Shown piece by piece: positions 63,170 through 64,000 of a stretch of 64,000 bases of DNA. Made by a program: the position numbers and the translations under genes. How positions within the stretch are numbered: the first letter of the stretch is position 1; each line of letters opens with the position of its first letter. The notes beneath the pieces were generated by a model. It had not been told where the DNA came from. It saw nothing but the letters and a program-made list of their open reading frames with translations, and ran no database searches. This DNA is from Tolypothrix bouteillei VB521301 (lineage in GTDB: Bacteria; Cyanobacteriota; Cyanobacteriia; Cyanobacteriales; Nostocaceae). The stretch covers positions 1,396,717 to 1,460,716 of the forward strand of contig NZ_JHEG04000001.1 in assembly GCF_000760695.4 (NCBI RefSeq), written 5' to 3'.

Positions 63170-63321
63170 TAGTCTGTCACATCAACTTTCCCAGGTAGAG
63201 AAATTTTTAAATTCTTCTTCTTTTTCTCTGACTTCGTGCTCCTCGCGTCTATGCGCTGGCACGCACGCTTCGCTATCGTGTTTTTTTTCACTCGTCAATT
63301 TTAAGTTGACAGACTACTAGT
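63165..63321. mobile_element. MITE-like element 1
   Basis: ACTAGTAGTCTGTCA at the left and TGACAGACTACTAGT at the right (ending 63321) are perfect 15-base terminal inverted repeats enclosing about 125 bases with no gene. The internal part contains AT-rich and TCGCGTCTATGCGCTGGCAC-type sequence. Size and ends fit a non-autonomous miniature transposable element; the partner transposase is not in the window. Confidence 0.75.
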
Positions 63322-63448
63322 GGTTCACCACATAAGTTTTAATGGGTAAAACGATGTTCAAGCTCATCCTCTTTTTCTCTTCCTCTGCGCCCTCTGCGCC
63401 TCTGCGGTTTTTCAATCAACCCTCAAATTCAATGTGGTGAACCACTAG
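63317..63448. mobile_element. MITE-like element 2, abutting element 1
   Basis: CTAGTGGTTCACCACAT at the left and ATGTGGTGAACCACTAG at the right (ending 63448) are 17-base inverted repeats around about 100 bases that include CTCTGCGCCTCTGCGGTTTT. It shares CTAGT with the end of element 1, so one was inserted at the end of the other or both use a CTAG target. Its right end touches the ClpB fragment. Confidence 0.75.
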
Positions 63449-63449
63449 G

Positions 63450-63638
63450 TTAATAATGATTGCCTGGGTTAATTATTAACACGTTATAGCGCGAATCATC
63501 ACCAGCGACATCCAAGATGTAATGCGAACCGATGTTACTCGTCATGATAATGATAGAGTTCTTAAAGTCCACCGTATGACCTTGAGCATCCGTCACGCGA
63601 CCATCATCAAGAATTTGCAGGAAGATGTTAAGTTTAGA
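63450..63638 (-). pseudogene. clpB: ClpB chaperone fragment
   Basis: The minus-strand frame reads [35 protein letters not shown] and [13 protein letters not shown], then leaves homology and stops at 63450. This is part of the second AAA+ module of ClpB, including the sensor-1 segment MTSNIGS, normally inside an 870-residue protein. Both ends are lost. The right end of MITE-like element 2 is two bases away. It is a non-functional copy; an intact clpB elsewhere is expected. Confidence 0.85.
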
Positions 63639-63759
63639 ATATGTGCTTCGCTAACCAATATATTTGTGTCAGTTCATCTGGTTTGTATTGATAATCGCAC
63701 TGCGATTTATACTATAAACGGCTAACAACTGTTCTTTCTCGGAATGGTTTGATGCATTT

Positions 63760-63787
63760 GTAGGGGCGCAATGCCATGCGCCCCTAC
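63760..63787. repeat. Perfect 11-bp dispersed hairpin
   Basis: GTAGGGGCGCA and TGCGCCCCTAC pair perfectly across the six-base loop ATGCCA. This GTAGGGGCGCA palindrome is one of the common interspersed repeats of cyanobacterial genomes. A terminator role is possible but no U-tract follows. Confidence 0.75.
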
Positions 63788-63928
63788 GAGTTTTTGACAA
63801 CTTTTGGAAAGTTAGATTCTAAACCGTTTTTGGTATAATAATTATCGCTGGCGAAGAAACTCAAGCAGTAATTAATAACGAAGGGGAGGTTGATTATCGC
63901 GATTAGCGAAATTTCGTGTCTCTACACA

Positions 63929-64000
63929 TTAATTAAACTTTGCTAGTAACCAACGAGTAATAGCTCCATCATCTTCAGTTAGAGAACGCACAAGAGCTTC
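63929..64000 (-). CDS. C-terminal end of an unknown gene (5' part outside window)
   Basis: A frame enters from the right edge and ends at TAA 63929: EALVRSLTEDDGAITRWLLA then KFN. Twenty-three codons are too few to name a family. The pattern is compatible with the end of a helical repeat or regulatory protein. Confidence 0.4.
   Translation of the reverse strand, partial: EALVRSLTEDDGAITRWLLAKFN

Noticed and set aside
63522..63725. 67-codon plus-strand frame
   Set aside because: Antisense of the ClpB fragment.
1..64000. tRNA, rRNA, CRISPR arrays, phage or plasmid backbone
   Set aside because: Looked for conserved cloverleaf ends, long identical spaced repeats and structural phage or replication genes by eye; none was recognised. 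A covariance-model scan could still reveal small RNAs.

Overview
The window reads as chromosomal DNA of a cyanobacterium, most likely a filamentous, terrestrial-type member of the Nostocales. Supporting signs are frequent GCGATCGC (HIP1) octamers, families typical of these genomes (TxlA-like thioredoxin, NIL-ferredoxin, DUF1822, CHAT, DUF2294, Uma2, pentapeptide repeats), and many short palindromic dispersed repeats between and inside genes. No tRNA, rRNA or CRISPR array was recognised. The species cannot be fixed from this sequence.

Layout. 1-4.2 kb: VapC-like toxin with the end of its antitoxin, a membrane thioredoxin, a NIL-domain ferredoxin, a DUF3616 protein and a CHAD protein. 4.4-8.6 kb: ureidoglycolate lyase divergent from an orphan BMP-family lipoprotein, a flavin-dependent monooxygenase, an IS630 remnant and a membrane protein. 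9-15 kb: a nuclease remnant joined to an antisense pentapeptide-repeat gene, a spore-photoproduct-lyase-like radical SAM protein, a BASS transporter and an arylsulfatase. 15-17.2 kb: debris of an MFS transporter, a TauD-like dioxygenase and an SsuA sulfonate-binding protein. This looks like a decayed organosulfur-scavenging locus beside the intact sulfatase. 17.2-29.9 kb: fasciclin protein, EamA exporter, a nucleoside-type ABC transporter split by a repeat, small signalling genes, Cu/Zn SOD, HlyD, a diguanylate cyclase and RNase III. 30-34 kb: two more pentapeptide genes, a PKD remnant, a HicAB pair whose toxin is broken three ways, and a frameshifted PIN toxin.

34-38 kb holds the most system-like unknown: a sigma-like factor, a DUF1822 protein and a CHAT protease joined through one membrane helix to a phosphate-binding-type solute domain. 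It is followed by a Uma2 gene broken by a 28-bp insertion inside a HIP1 site and a 1642-residue helicase-nuclease. 44.4-53.8 kb is a complete polyol (mannitol/sorbitol/arabitol) module: SorC-type regulator and short-chain dehydrogenase divergent from a binding protein, two permeases, ATPase, mannitol/arabitol dehydrogenase and xylulokinase, with two matching putative operators.

53.8-61.7 kb contains two face-to-face, permease-less solute-binding clusters. One has two ModA-like lipoproteins and a histidine kinase. The other has a binding protein fused to a von Willebrand A domain, a membrane coiled-coil protein and a second binding protein. The end of the window has a short-chain dehydrogenase, two abutting MITE-like elements, a ClpB fragment and a truncated gene.

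Two themes recur: solute-binding domains used without permeases, probably as sensors, and heavy gene decay linked to small palindromic repeats. All functional statements come from reading translated sequence and family knowledge; no database search was run.
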